From an uncultured Clostridia bacterium (GTDB taxonomy: Bacteria > Bacillota > Clostridia > Christensenellales > UBA3700): a stretch of DNA of 64,000 nucleotides. Where the stretch lies: NCBI GenBank assembly GCA_948471525.1, contig CAOKSY010000003.1:62001-126000 (forward strand). Reading direction: 5' to 3'. The notes under the pieces are model-generated. The model was not told the DNA's origin and did not search any database. It was given only the letters and a program-made list of their open reading frames with translations. Positions 34,606-43,249 of this stretch are shown in pieces (position 1 is the stretch's first letter; every line of letters begins with the position of its first letter). The translations under genes were made by a program, and so were the position numbers.

Positions 34606-36765
34606 TTAACGTATTCCGTTGGTTACGCCCAACTGTCTGACCGTACAGACGCTTTCGTCAGACTGTGTGTAGTAATCGTGCTCTGCCGCAACTACGGAAA
34701 CTCTGAATTCCATCTCCGAATCGGGATCGTATTCAAAATCGATATCTTCGAAATTGATCGTATACGCTATGACGCCTACCTCGTCGACGATAGAAGTTCT
34801 GCCGACTTCTATTTTCCTTCCGCCGTATTCGAGATATACTATATATTCGTATCCGTCCGCAACTCCCTGCCAACTTACGTTGATAACGGTATGATCCGCA
34901 TTGAAATTGGCTTTGAGCGTCTCCTCGTCTACCGCTTCGAGTTTTTCGGTAGAAGAATAAGAATACATCGATACAGGCGAATTGAGAATGTTGTCATTGG
35001 TATTGAACGCCTGTACTCTAATCGAATGGTTGCCTACCGTTCCGATATACTTAGACAGATCTTCTTCCGTAGAAGTAATATCGCTTCTTACCACAAAATC
35101 GCCGTCCACCCATATAAAGTAGAACTGCGCGTGCATTACGCTGTTGAACTTCAATACGCGATTTTCATCTATGCTCAGACCGCTCGGCGCCTTCAACTGC
35201 ATCACGCAGTCGTATTTGACGGAAATGTTGTCTCCGTCCGTATACATTGTGCGATGTCCCGCCTGAGTGAGATCGGAATTTTCGCTGTAATTTCCGATAG
35301 GAGTAACCTTTATATCGTAAGTTCCTACGTCCTTGACGCGGTCCGTGATATCTATCTCCGTAGTCTCCGCGCCCGTCTCGCTGACGACTTCGCCGTTTAT
35401 CTCGAATCTATAGCCGCTTGCGTATTTTACGCCGGCAACGTTGCAATAAATCCTGCTGTCTCGCTCTTCGATATTTATATCTATCGGAGCTACCAGTTTT
35501 TCTACATATATCACGTTCTTGCAATTCTTAATAAGCTGCGACACCTTCAAATTGCGGAATATGACAAGTGTGTCGATATCCTGATAAGTGTTGCAAGTAT
35601 GTCCCTTGAGCATGGTGACCTGTCTGCCGCCCGTTATAGCGTTTGTGACGCTGCCGGATACGGTCGCATAACTGTCCGCGTCCAAATTTACCGTCGCAAG
35701 AGTTGCACCGCTCTCGACCGTCATCTTTGACGACGTAAGATTTATGGTATTGGATATATTTACTCCGCTGCCTACTACGACTTGATCGCAGTGCGACAGA
35801 TTGATCGCGCTGGACGTAGAACCGGACATATTGCCGACAAAAGTAACTTGTTGAGCGGTGATATTCATATCCACTTTGGTGAATTCGCCGTTCTTAAAAC
35901 TGCCTATCTTGAGAGATTTGGCATTGATCTCCAAGTTCTCGCACGAAATATCAGCCATCAGCACAACGTCGAGATTGGGAGCGTCGACGATTATTTTGGA
36001 CGCTTTGAGTTCCGACTTATTGGCGACGTATTCGTCGTTGGACTTTCTCGAACCGATATAAAGTGTGCCTTCCTTATCGGTCAATATTGCAAAATCTCCG
36101 TCGACCGACAATGTCTTGCCCCTGAGATCGATGCTGTATACGTTGTCTCCGTCAAGAGTAAGCGAATCGCAATTTACGTCTTTCTGCAAAGCATAGAAAT
36201 ACTTTTTCATATCGCCAACCTTGTTTCCTGCGACAAAGTCTTCTTTGCTTGTTACGAATATACGCGGTACGCGATAGAATACTATCGGCAAAACTATGCT
36301 CAGCACTACGGCGACTATGCAAAGAGATATGACCAACGCAAGCGCGGTCTTCTTCTTTTTCGCCATAGGCTTATTTGATTTTATTTTCTTTTTGGACGAG
36401 ATAGGCGCGTCGGCAGTCTCTTCCTCCCCTTCGTCTGCAATTACAGACGGCTCGGAAGTTTCGCTTTCAGCGCTATCTTCCGCGCTTATATCGCTATCCT
36501 CTTTCTCGGCATTAAAGACTTCCGCTTCTTCGCTCTGCGCAGGCTCGTCTTCAGCCGCATACATAAGCGAAAAGTCAAAGCTTTTGCTTTTTTCCGGCTC
36601 ATCTTGAACTGCCTGATCAGACAGACCGTCGTCTGCCTGCGAGTTCTCCGAACTTTGATACTGTTCTTCTTCGGTATCGAGAGAAGGTTGAATATCCGCC
36701 TCAGGCGTATCCGTTTCCTTCAACTCTATATCTTCATTCATTTCGTCACGGTCAAATTCCGACAT
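34606..36765 (-). CDS. Large single-pass surface protein with acidic cytoplasmic tail
   Basis: I do not recognise a family for the whole 719 residues. Residues 1-125 are acidic and low-complexity (Glu, Asp, Ser). A Lys-rich patch (SSKKKIKSNKPMAKKKK) follows, then one membrane helix near 142-165. The outside part begins with a beta-helix-like ladder (170-400, repeated short strands such as LEINAKSLKIGSF) and continues with three fibronectin-type sandwiches (about 420-510, 525-600 and 625-710). The ATG lies inside the last codons of apgM after AAGGAGG, so the two are coupled. Roles in adhesion or envelope sensing are only guesses. Confidence 0.7.
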   Translation of the reverse strand: MSEFDRDEMNEDIELKETDTPEADIQPSLDTEEEQYQSSENSQADDGLSDQAVQDEPEKSKSFDFSLMYAAEDEPAQSEEAEVFNAEKEDSDISAEDSAESETSEPSVIADEGEEETADAPISSKKKIKSNKPMAKKKKTALALVISLCIVAVVLSIVLPIVFYRVPRIFVTSKEDFVAGNKVGDMKKYFYALQKDVNCDSLTLDGDNVYSIDLRGKTLSVDGDFAILTDKEGTLYIGSRKSNDEYVANKSELKASKIIVDAPNLDVVLMADISCENLEINAKSLKIGSFKNGEFTKVDMNITAQQVTFVGNMSGSTSSAINLSHCDQVVVGSGVNISNTINLTSSKMTVESGATLATVNLDADSYATVSGSVTNAITGGRQVTMLKGHTCNTYQDIDTLVIFRNLKVSQLIKNCKNVIYVEKLVAPIDINIEERDSRIYCNVAGVKYASGYRFEINGEVVSETGAETTEIDITDRVKDVGTYDIKVTPIGNYSENSDLTQAGHRTMYTDGDNISVKYDCVMQLKAPSGLSIDENRVLKFNSVMHAQFYFIWVDGDFVVRSDITSTEEDLSKYIGTVGNHSIRVQAFNTNDNILNSPVSMYSYSSTEKLEAVDEETLKANFNADHTVINVSWQGVADGYEYIVYLEYGGRKIEVGRTSIVDEVGVIAYTINFEDIDFEYDPDSEMEFRVSVVAAEHDYYTQSDESVCTVRQLGVTNGIR

Positions 36766-37981
36766 TACCGTCCTCCTTCAAAAAATCTTTTATCAACGAC
36801 TCTCCGTCTTTGTAATATACTCCGCTTGCTTTACACGATTCCTCGTCGTATCTATCGAATCCGCTTTCGGTATTTTCCGCGCTCGAATAGATTATAAACG
36901 GCACGGGATCGGAAGTATGCGTCCTCAGCCTCAGCGGAGTCGGGTGATCGGGCGCGACAAGTATCTTATAATCTTCTCCGATCTTATCCAATTCCTCTAC
37001 TATATGCTTTACTACTATCGAATCGATAAGTTCGATAGATCTGACTTTGTTTTCCGCATCGCCTTGATGTCCGCATTCGTCGGGAGCTTCCATGTGTATA
37101 TAAACATAGTCGTATCCCTCTCTCAACGCAGCGACGGCATACTCTGCTTTGCCTTTGAAATTGGTATGATAGGTCCCCGTAACGTCGGGCACTTCTATCA
37201 CGTTCATATCCGCGCCGATGCCTATTCCCTTGATTAGATCCACCGCGGAAATCACGCTGCCCTTCAATCCGTATTTCTCATAAAAAGACGTCAGCGCAGG
37301 TCTCGTGCCCTCTCCCCAAAGCCAAATACTGTTGGCGGGATTTTTACCTTGTTTTATCCGCGCAAGATTTATCGGATGATCTTTCAGCAAGCCGTATGAC
37401 TTGACCATAAGCGCCGTCATCATTTCCGCATATCGTCCTTTGGGCATATATTCCGTGATCTTTCTGCCGGAAATATCGTGCGGAGGAGTAAAGTCAGTGC
37501 CCAATTTAGCGCCGTGTACTACAAGACAGTGGCGATAACTCACTCCGGCGTAAAAATCAAGCATATCGTCTTTTAGATTCTCTCTCACGTGATCGATCAG
37601 TTCCTTTGCTTCCGCAGTGGAGATTTCTCCCGCGGAATAGTCGACCATAGTCTTGTCGGCATAATTTTCCTCGTCCGACAAAGTGACGAGATTGCATCTA
37701 ATAGCTATATCGCTGTCCTTTAGATCTATTCCTATCGAAAGCGCCTCAAGAGGAGATCTGCCCGAATAATATTTGTCGGGAGCGTAGCCCATCATAGAAA
37801 GATTGGCGACGTCGCTGCCCGGCTTAAGACCTTCCGGCACAGTCTTGACGAGTCCTATCTTGCCGTATTTGCAAAGTCTGTCGATATTAGGTTTGCATGC
37901 CACGGCAAGCGGCGTCTTTCCGCCGAATAATTCGTCGGGATAATCCGCCATTCCGTCGCCCAAAATCACAACATACTTCAT
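36752..37981 (-). CDS. apgM: Cofactor-independent phosphoglycerate mutase, ApgM type
   Basis: This enzyme interconverts 3- and 2-phosphoglycerate in glycolysis without 2,3-bisphosphoglycerate. The 409-residue alkaline-phosphatase-fold protein opens with KYVVILGDGMADYP (metal Asp). The LKPGSDVANLSMMGYAPDKYYSGRSPLEA segment holds the catalytic Ser, YIHMEAPDECGHQGD binds metal, and ILVAPDHPTP completes the site. I chose the ATG at 37981 over a TTG at 37999, with AAAAGG upstream. It overlaps the next gene by 14 bp. No other mutase gene is in the window. Confidence 0.94.
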   Translation of the reverse strand: MKYVVILGDGMADYPDELFGGKTPLAVACKPNIDRLCKYGKIGLVKTVPEGLKPGSDVANLSMMGYAPDKYYSGRSPLEALSIGIDLKDSDIAIRCNLVTLSDEENYADKTMVDYSAGEISTAEAKELIDHVRENLKDDMLDFYAGVSYRHCLVVHGAKLGTDFTPPHDISGRKITEYMPKGRYAEMMTALMVKSYGLLKDHPINLARIKQGKNPANSIWLWGEGTRPALTSFYEKYGLKGSVISAVDLIKGIGIGADMNVIEVPDVTGTYHTNFKGKAEYAVAALREGYDYVYIHMEAPDECGHQGDAENKVRSIELIDSIVVKHIVEELDKIGEDYKILVAPDHPTPLRLRTHTSDPVPFIIYSSAENTESGFDRYDEESCKASGVYYKDGESLIKDFLKEDGNVGI

Positions 37982-38107
37982 ATTATTTACCTTTTTCAAT
38001 CAAACTATCCGCAAAGGTCGTTTGCGGTCAAATCCATTATATTATATATATTACGCAAAGTCAAACAAGAAAGCGCTTAAATTTTTTTAATAATCGCCCC
38101 ATATCTC

Positions 38108-39145
38108 TTAAATCGGTATAGTAACGGTAAAATCCGTTCCTTTTCCCTCCTCGCTGTCTACTTTTATGTCGCAGTGAGAATTGTCGAGTATCTTTTTGAC
38201 TAGAGCCAATCCCAAACCGTTGCCTTCTTTCGCTCGCGAGGTATCGCCCTGATAGAACTTATCGAAAATCCTCTCTTTGACGTCCGGCGACATTCCTATG
38301 CCGTTGTCCTTTATCTTGAAAAATACTTCGTTTTCGTACTTCTTGAGAATTATATTTATTTCGCCTCCCTCGCCCGTAAATTTGACGGCGTTGGAGATAA
38401 GATTTTGCCACACGTGAGCAAACAGCGCTTCGTCATAAAATATAGTTACTTCGTCAAGATCCAAATTCATCTCTATATTCTTGGAACTCCACTTGTCTTC
38501 GAGCATTATAACCGCCATTCTTATCTGTTCGTCTATTCTGAATTCGTTGGGCTGCAAAATAGCGTGATTCTCCAATTTGCTCAATCTAAGTATATTGGAA
38601 GTCAGCTCCGTCAGAGACTTTGCGGCGTCGATGATATTGTCGCAGTATTCCTCCAGCCTGTCGGAATCTTTATTGTTTTTGACAAGTTCGGCATAACCTT
38701 GGATATTTGCCAACGGCGTCTTGAACTCGTGGGATATATTCGTGACGAAATCGCTGCCCAAAGTCTTATTTCTGTCAAGCTCGTGAACCATCACGTTGAA
38801 GTGATGGATGAGCATTGAAATCTCGTCTTTTTTCAAATCCCCGTTTTTCTTTTTATTTTCTTTCAAATGCACTGAAAAATCGCCGTTCGCAACCTTATTC
38901 GTCACGTCGCAAAGATTGCGAATAGGGGTAAAAAACGATACGTTTATAATTATAGACAGCACTATTCCTATCACCAATGCGGCGATGGTCGCTATGATTA
39001 TCGTCCACCACACGTCGTCGATAGTCACTCCCCAATAATTGAGCAGATAATACGCTCCCGAAAATATTCCCGACGCCGCCAGAATGGATATAAAACTGGC
39101 GAAACTCAGCTTGAAAAACATATCTTTTCTAGGCTTTTGCAACAT
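38108..39145 (-). CDS. Sensor histidine kinase with HAMP domain
   Basis: This 345-residue kinase has two membrane helices near residues 12-33 and 44-68 with almost no loop between them, so it probably senses within the membrane or through a partner. A HAMP linker follows (FFTPIRNLCDVTNKVANGDF). The H-box FVTNISHEFKTPLANIQGYA lies near residue 140, the N-box NLISNAVKFTGEGG near 250 and the G-box GNGLGLALVKKIL near 315. This architecture is common in kinases that monitor the cell envelope in Bacillota. It lies 11 bp after its response regulator gene. Confidence 0.93.
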   Translation of the reverse strand: MLQKPRKDMFFKLSFASFISILAASGIFSGAYYLLNYWGVTIDDVWWTIIIATIAALVIGIVLSIIINVSFFTPIRNLCDVTNKVANGDFSVHLKENKKKNGDLKKDEISMLIHHFNVMVHELDRNKTLGSDFVTNISHEFKTPLANIQGYAELVKNNKDSDRLEEYCDNIIDAAKSLTELTSNILRLSKLENHAILQPNEFRIDEQIRMAVIMLEDKWSSKNIEMNLDLDEVTIFYDEALFAHVWQNLISNAVKFTGEGGEINIILKKYENEVFFKIKDNGIGMSPDVKERIFDKFYQGDTSRAKEGNGLGLALVKKILDNSHCDIKVDSEEGKGTDFTVTIPI

Positions 39146-39156
39146 AAAATTCTCCT

Positions 39157-39834
39157 CTATCTGCGTTTCTTCACGGCTTTGTATCCCAATCCGCGTATGG
39201 TCACGATCTCAAAATCTTCGCTGGATTTAAATTTGTCTCTGATTCGCGTTATATGCACGTCTACGGTGCGTTCCGCGCTCTCGCTGTCCGCGCCCCAAAA
39301 TTCTTCCATAAGCTGACTTCTCGTAAATATCGTTCCGGGATACGAAAGAAGTTTGTACAGTATATAAAATTCCTTTTGAGGAAGTTCGATATCTCCCTCA
39401 GGCGTCTGTGCCGTGAGAGAGTCGTATACGAGCGTGGTATCGCCTACGGTAAGTTTTCTCTCGCTGACGATCTGGGACCGCCTCATTATCGCGCCTATTC
39501 TCAATATTAGCTCGTCAGTGTCTATAGGTTTGACCATATAGTCGTCTATACCGAGAGAAAATCCCTTTTTCTTGGCGTCGAGATCGTCGACCGCAGTCAT
39601 AAACAGTATTGGTATATTTGCGTTGATCTCGCGTATTTTCTTTGCGAGAGCGTATCCGTCGGTGACCGGCATCATTATGTCGGAAATTATAAGATCGTAA
39701 TGCTTTTCCCCGAACATATCCAGCGCGCTGTCGCCGTCGAGCGCCATATCGGCGTCGTAACCGTTCTGCGCAAGCACTGTACGCACGAGCTTATTGAGTT
39801 TTATATCGTCTTCTACGACCAGTATCTTTATCAT
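39157..39834 (-). CDS. OmpR-family response regulator
   Basis: This 225-residue partner of the downstream kinase has a receiver domain with KILVVEDDIKLNKL, the phosphorylated Asp in LIISDIMMPVTDG and the Lys in YMVKPID. The winged-helix domain carries LPQKEFYILYKLLSYPG and ITRIRDKFKSSEDFEIVTIRGLGYKA. I chose the ATG at 39834 because GAGGAGTTT precedes it. A longer frame to 39897 lacks a ribosome site. The two genes form an operon. Confidence 0.95.
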   Translation of the reverse strand: MIKILVVEDDIKLNKLVRTVLAQNGYDADMALDGDSALDMFGEKHYDLIISDIMMPVTDGYALAKKIREINANIPILFMTAVDDLDAKKKGFSLGIDDYMVKPIDTDELILRIGAIMRRSQIVSERKLTVGDTTLVYDSLTAQTPEGDIELPQKEFYILYKLLSYPGTIFTRSQLMEEFWGADSESAERTVDVHITRIRDKFKSSEDFEIVTIRGLGYKAVKKRR

Positions 39835-39938
39835 AAACTCCTCTTGATTTATGCGGTTTGTATGTATTATAGCACAAACGCGCACGATTGTAAACATTGA
39901 CTTACAAAACGCGCGCGCCGTCTATGATCAAAATATCG

Positions 39939-41519
39939 CTATTTACCAGATTCGCCGTAGTTGGACAGTACCCTGGCAGACGGATCCGTCACGTCGCACC
40001 CCTGCCAATTTTTGTTGGGCATCCAATAATCTTTTATCATCTCCGCCATTCCCTTATAGTACTTCTCAAAGATCTCTCTATAGAGCAAACTCTCTTTTGT
40101 AAAAGGCATCGCGTGATAAGCATACTTCTTTCTCTTTTCTTCGTACTCTTCGTCGGTATATAAACTCTCCGCGTACTCTTTGAGACGATCGACCATTGAG
40201 TGTCCGACCGCATCCGAAAACGCGGCTTTTTCTCTGTAAAGAATACTCTTGGGAAGATAGTCTCCCTCAAAAGCCTTTCTGAGAAGATACTTGCCCTTGC
40301 CGTAAATATTGAGTTTTTTGGACGGATCTATGGCCATCGCGTATCTTACGAAATCCAAATCTCCGAAAGGCACTCTCGCCTCGAGAGAATGCGCGGAAAT
40401 ACATCTGTCTGCGCGCAATACGTCGTACATATATAGTTCGCTCACCCTCTTTACCGCTTCTTTCTGAAATTCTTCGGCAGACGGTGCGAAGTCGGTATAT
40501 TTGTATCCGAAAAGTTCGTCGCTGATCTCGCCGGTAAGCAATACTCTCACGTCGCTCAAACGGCGGATTTCTTTGCATATAAGATACATACCTATGCTCG
40601 CTCTGACGGTAGTTATGTCAAACGTCTCGAGAGTCTTTATCACACTGTCCAACGCGCCTATTACGTCTTTCTCGCAAATGATTATCTCCCTATGATCGCT
40701 GCCTATATGCTCGGCGACTTCTTTTGCGTATTTGAGATCTATGGCGTCTTTGCTCATACCTATGGCAAACGTGCGGATAGGCTTGCCAAGCTTTTTTGCG
40801 GCGATTGCGCATACAAGCGAACTGTCCAATCCTCCCGACAGCAAAAAGCCCAACGGAGCGTCCGAATCGAGACGCTTTTCTACTCCCGCAATCAGCTTTT
40901 CTCTGATATTTTTGCACACGGTATCCAAGTCGTCATAGCAATATTCTTTTACTTCTGAGATATCAGTATATCTGATGAATTTTCCTCCGCGGTAGAAGTG
41001 TCCGGGAGGGAACGGCGCTATCCTGTCGCAAAACGGGACAAGGTTTTTAGCTTCGCTGGCAAAGGCGATCTTCCCGCTCGCGCTGTATCCGTAAAAAAGC
41101 GGTCTGATGCCTATCGGATCTCTCGCGGCTATCAACTCTCCGCATGTAGAATCGTAGATGATCATCGCAAATTCGCTGTCGAGCATGGCAAACATATCCG
41201 TGCCTTTTTCTCTGTAAAGCGGCAACAGTACCTCGCAATCGCTGTCCGACGCAAATTTATACTTTTCGCTCAATTTATCCCTTATGGGACGAAATCCGTA
41301 CACTTCTCCATTGCAGACAAGCATATCATCGCCGAGAGAAAACGGTTGCATCCCCTCTTGCGTCAATCCCATTATCGCAAGTCGGTTGAATCCCAGAATC
41401 GCGTTTTCGCTCTCGACGATCTTCGTATCGTCGGGACCTCTTGATACTGTAGCCGCGAGAGCTTTTGCAAACTCGTCGACGGATACGTCTTTGCCGTCAT
41501 AACCCATAATAGAACACAT
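39939..41519 (-). CDS. asnB: Asparagine synthetase B, glutamine-hydrolysing
   Basis: AsnB makes asparagine from aspartate using ATP and glutamine nitrogen. The 526-residue protein starts with Cys2 (MCSIMGYDG), the glutaminase nucleophile once Met is removed. RGPDD, NRLAIMG and CNGEVYG form the glutamine pocket. The synthetase half begins near residue 205 with LLSGGLDSSLVCAIAAKKL (PP-loop), and LLTGEISDELFGY contacts aspartate. Length and order match E. coli AsnB. GGAGGTCACTT precedes the ATG. The upstream T-box responds to tRNA-Asn, so expression rises when asparagine is scarce. Confidence 0.96.
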   Translation of the reverse strand: MCSIMGYDGKDVSVDEFAKALAATVSRGPDDTKIVESENAILGFNRLAIMGLTQEGMQPFSLGDDMLVCNGEVYGFRPIRDKLSEKYKFASDSDCEVLLPLYREKGTDMFAMLDSEFAMIIYDSTCGELIAARDPIGIRPLFYGYSASGKIAFASEAKNLVPFCDRIAPFPPGHFYRGGKFIRYTDISEVKEYCYDDLDTVCKNIREKLIAGVEKRLDSDAPLGFLLSGGLDSSLVCAIAAKKLGKPIRTFAIGMSKDAIDLKYAKEVAEHIGSDHREIIICEKDVIGALDSVIKTLETFDITTVRASIGMYLICKEIRRLSDVRVLLTGEISDELFGYKYTDFAPSAEEFQKEAVKRVSELYMYDVLRADRCISAHSLEARVPFGDLDFVRYAMAIDPSKKLNIYGKGKYLLRKAFEGDYLPKSILYREKAAFSDAVGHSMVDRLKEYAESLYTDEEYEEKRKKYAYHAMPFTKESLLYREIFEKYYKGMAEMIKDYWMPNKNWQGCDVTDPSARVLSNYGESGK

Positions 41520-41530
41520 AAGTGACCTCC

Positions 41531-41793
41531 AAAAAAATACAGCATTAATCCTTATTTTAGGACGAATGCTGTTTCCGCGGTGCCACCTAACTTACCGACA
41601 GGGTATGTCGATCACTTTTACTTTCTGACAAAAGCATTGGCTGTAACGGGCCTCCCCCGTCGCCCCTACTCTCGATAACGATTTCGGTTTGCGCTCATTA
41701 GTGTTATTCACCTCAGGCTGCGATCGAGTTTCCACTGTCCCCGAATCACTGCGCGCAGTTGACTGCGGCTACTTCTCTAAATCTTCGCTTTAT
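41531..41793 (-). promoter_or_regulatory. T-box leader, asparagine specifier
   Basis: This minus-strand leader of asnB contains the textbook T-box AGGTGGCACCGCGG (41575-41588) and a terminator with stem ACAGCATT/AATGCTGT followed by a T tract (41539-41572). Stem I elements include AGAGAAGTAG near the 5' end and GAGGTGAAT in the distal loop. The best specifier candidate is AAC in GCAAACCG (41687-41689), which matches Asn and the downstream gene. The T-box call is firm. The exact specifier position is less so. Confidence 0.9.
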
Positions 41794-41799
41794 ATTTTG

Positions 41800-41829
41800 A
41801 GTATATGCCCTAGCAGACGCAACTGTCAA
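41800..41829 (-). promoter_or_regulatory. Promoter of the asnB T-box transcript
   Basis: TTGACA and TATACT are separated by 18 bases on the minus strand, directly upstream of the leader. Confidence 0.8.
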
Positions 41830-42020
41830 TCAATTTAAAAAAATTATTTTAATTTTTATTTATTCGCTCGATCTCGAGTCGCAATTATTCGACAAGTTAC
41901 CACAAATTACCAAGTTTTGACACACTATTTTCTTTACTTTTATATCATATATTGCTATAATAGTAAAGCGTCGAATTTCCTTATACACGACGATCGAAAA
42001 TATCAAGAGGTGCAAATAAA

Positions 42021-43193
42021 GTGCGCGCAACGCTCAAACAGATACATTACGTGAATTTTATCTTTCTTACGCTCGCAGGCGTGATAAACGCCGCGGCGGT
42101 AACGCTGTTCCTTCAGCCTGCATTGCTGTACGACGGAGGCTTTTCTGGTACGTCTATCCTGTTCTCCAATCTCTCTGGAGCAAGCGTCAGTATCTTCCTG
42201 CTTGTGCTCAACTTCCCCTTCTTTATTTTCGGATATAAAAAATTGGGCTTGAACTTCATAATCTATTCGATGTATGCGATAGCGATCTTTTCGCTGTTCT
42301 CTTTCTTGTTCCAGTCGCCTGCGTTCCATATCGACTACTCCAACGGATCCCCGATCACCAAAGACGACCTTCTTCTTTCGGCTATCTTCGGCGGAATTAT
42401 ATCGGGTATCGGCAGCGGTATGACGATCAGATTCGGCGGCGCTATCGACGGCGTAGAAGTGCTGTCGCTCATATTCGCCAAAAAGATAGGAATGACGGTC
42501 GGCACGTTCGTAATGAGTTATAACTTGATCCTTTACATAACTGCCGGCATAATCACGACGAGTTGGATACATCCGCTGTATTCAATACTGGCTTATGCGG
42601 TGGGACTAAAATCGGTAGACTTTATCATCGAAGGTTTCGACAAGTCCAAGTCTGCATTTATCATATCCAATCATCCGGAAAAGATCGCCGATTCTTTGGT
42701 AGATATTTTCGAGAGAGGCGTCACTATTATAAACGCGGAAGGATATTATTCCAAAATGCCTAAAAAGGTACTCTATTGCGTAGTCAATAGATTTGAAATC
42801 AATACTCTCAAAAAGATAATAACCAACATCGATCCCAAAGCGTTTGTATCGATAATGGACGTATCCGATTCTATAGGAAGTTCGCTCAAATTCGATAAAC
42901 TCAGAGAGCGCAAAAAGCGAAAAAGAAAAAACAAACCCGTTGTCACTACGTTGGATACCGTCGCTATTCCCGACGAGATACTTCAGAAAGTTGACGCCGT
43001 GGATCAAAGCGCGGAAACACTCGACACTCAACTCGAAGACGCAAAGAAAGAACACGACAACGTTATGACTCCCGAAGAAATGGATATCGCGCTCAACGGA
43101 ATTTCCGCAGACGTATGCGAAGAGACCGCTTCGGACACCGAGGTCGCTGCCGACGAAAGTTCGGCCGATACAAAAGAAACGGAGCAAAAATAA
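42021..43193 (+). CDS. YitT-family membrane protein with long acidic tail
   Basis: This 390-residue protein has the YitT layout: five or six membrane helices in residues 10-200 (including GIGSGMTIRFGGAIDGVEVLS, the family signature), then a DUF2179 soluble domain at 205-285 (SAFIISNHPEKIADSLVDIF, RGVTIINAEGYYSK). Usual YitT proteins end there at about 285. This one continues for about 105 residues with a Lys/Arg patch (RERKKRKRKNK) and an acidic, Ala/Thr-rich low-complexity tail. The start is GTG with AGAGG ten bases upstream. Its biochemical function is unknown across the family. Confidence 0.9.
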   Translation: MRATLKQIHYVNFIFLTLAGVINAAAVTLFLQPALLYDGGFSGTSILFSNLSGASVSIFLLVLNFPFFIFGYKKLGLNFIIYSMYAIAIFSLFSFLFQSPAFHIDYSNGSPITKDDLLLSAIFGGIISGIGSGMTIRFGGAIDGVEVLSLIFAKKIGMTVGTFVMSYNLILYITAGIITTSWIHPLYSILAYAVGLKSVDFIIEGFDKSKSAFIISNHPEKIADSLVDIFERGVTIINAEGYYSKMPKKVLYCVVNRFEINTLKKIITNIDPKAFVSIMDVSDSIGSSLKFDKLRERKKRKRKNKPVVTTLDTVAIPDEILQKVDAVDQSAETLDTQLEDAKKEHDNVMTPEEMDIALNGISADVCEETASDTEVAADESSADTKETEQK

Positions 43194-43215
43194 TATAGAC
43201 TAACCATGATAAAAA

Positions 43216-43240
43216 TCCGTCTTCACAAATCGAAGGCGGA
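43216..43240. terminator. Bidirectional terminator
   Basis: The stem TCCG.CTTC/GAAG.CGGA is flanked by A5 on the left and T7 on the right. It lies between the YitT stop and the convergent fucosidase stop and can serve both. Confidence 0.85.
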
Positions 43241-43249
43241 CTTTTTTTA

